Shown piece by piece: positions 5,326-5,416 of a DNA stretch of 5,416 nt. Location of the stretch: NCBI GenBank assembly GCA_031288935.1, contig JAITQL010000088.1, forward strand, positions 1 through 5,416, in the 5' to 3' direction. Source of the stretch: Tannerella sp. (GTDB lineage: Bacteria; Bacteroidota; Bacteroidia; Bacteroidales; Tannerellaceae). The position numbers were made by a program, and so were the translations under genes. Position 1 is the stretch's first letter, and each line of letters starts with the position of its first letter. The notes under the pieces were generated by a model. It was not told the origin of the DNA. It worked only from the letters and a program-made list of their open reading frames with translations, and ran no database searches.

Positions 5326-5416
5326 AAAATTCAAAGATTCAAGGATTCAAAAATTCAAAGATTTTTCGTTGATTTATGCAATCCCGTCTGAAATATCTTT
5401 TGAATTGCCTGTATTT
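5326..5416. repeat. Imperfect direct repeat of about 90 bases, copy 2 (may continue past the window)
   Basis: This is the second copy of the block at 5222-5311 and reaches the window edge, so more copies could follow. On the minus strand it also carries an open frame from the edge to TGA at 5341-5339 (25 codons), which could be the tail of a gene entering from the right. Copy 1 keeps part of that frame but has an earlier stop, and most codon differences are non-synonymous, so coding is not supported. Confidence 0.8.

Noticed and set aside
5217..5416. CRISPR array
   Set aside because: The short 8-base units are contiguous with no unique spacers, and the two 90-base copies are far too long and too few for CRISPR repeats.

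Overview
The window looks like an accessory, polysaccharide-degrading locus of a Bacteroidales bacterium (Bacteroides or Parabacteroides type). Three things point there: promoter -7 elements of the Bacteroidetes form TAnnTTTG, a lack of strong Shine-Dalgarno sites, and a large secreted GH51 enzyme beside a secreted FAD-dependent oxidoreductase, which is typical of Bacteroidetes carbohydrate loci. No SusC/SusD pair, sulfatase or regulator lies inside the window, so it is a CAZyme cluster or the edge of a PUL, not a complete PUL.

Layout, left to right. (1) Positions 1-141, plus strand: C-terminal 46 codons of an AT-rich gene cut by the window edge. (2) Positions 164-2749, minus strand: an 861-residue GH51 alpha-L-arabinofuranosidase lipoprotein, convergent with the first gene and only 22 bases from it. 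(3) Positions 2750-3005: an intergenic region with a terminator-like hairpin for the upstream gene, a TAnnTTTG promoter, and a leader of about 140 bases with several inverted repeats. (4) Positions 3006-4880, minus strand: a secreted FAD-dependent oxidoreductase with an N-terminal beta-sandwich domain. Its open frame runs back to 4961. (5) Positions 4881-4958: the first 26 or so codons of a YafQ/RelE-type toxin, fused in frame to the oxidoreductase. (6) Positions 4958-5140, minus strand: the 60-residue antitoxin, with its own promoter and a possible operator. (7) Positions 5200-5416: very AT-rich DNA with an imperfect 90-base direct duplication built around an 8-base ATTCAAAR tandem repeat.

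How the parts fit together. The arabinofuranosidase would release terminal alpha-L-arabinofuranose from arabinan or arabinose-decorated glycans at the cell envelope. The flavoprotein would act in the same compartment on an unknown substrate, perhaps a sugar. The terminator-like hairpin and the second promoter suggest that the two are separate transcription units. The most interesting feature is the junction near 4880. An intact-looking antitoxin gene is followed, through a UGAUG overlap, by only the N-terminus of its toxin, which runs in frame straight into the oxidoreductase. The simplest reading is that a recombination event removed the rest of the toxin and placed a GC-rich carbohydrate gene under the toxin-antitoxin promoter. 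The base composition contrast between the two large genes and their flanks fits acquisition from elsewhere, but does not prove it.
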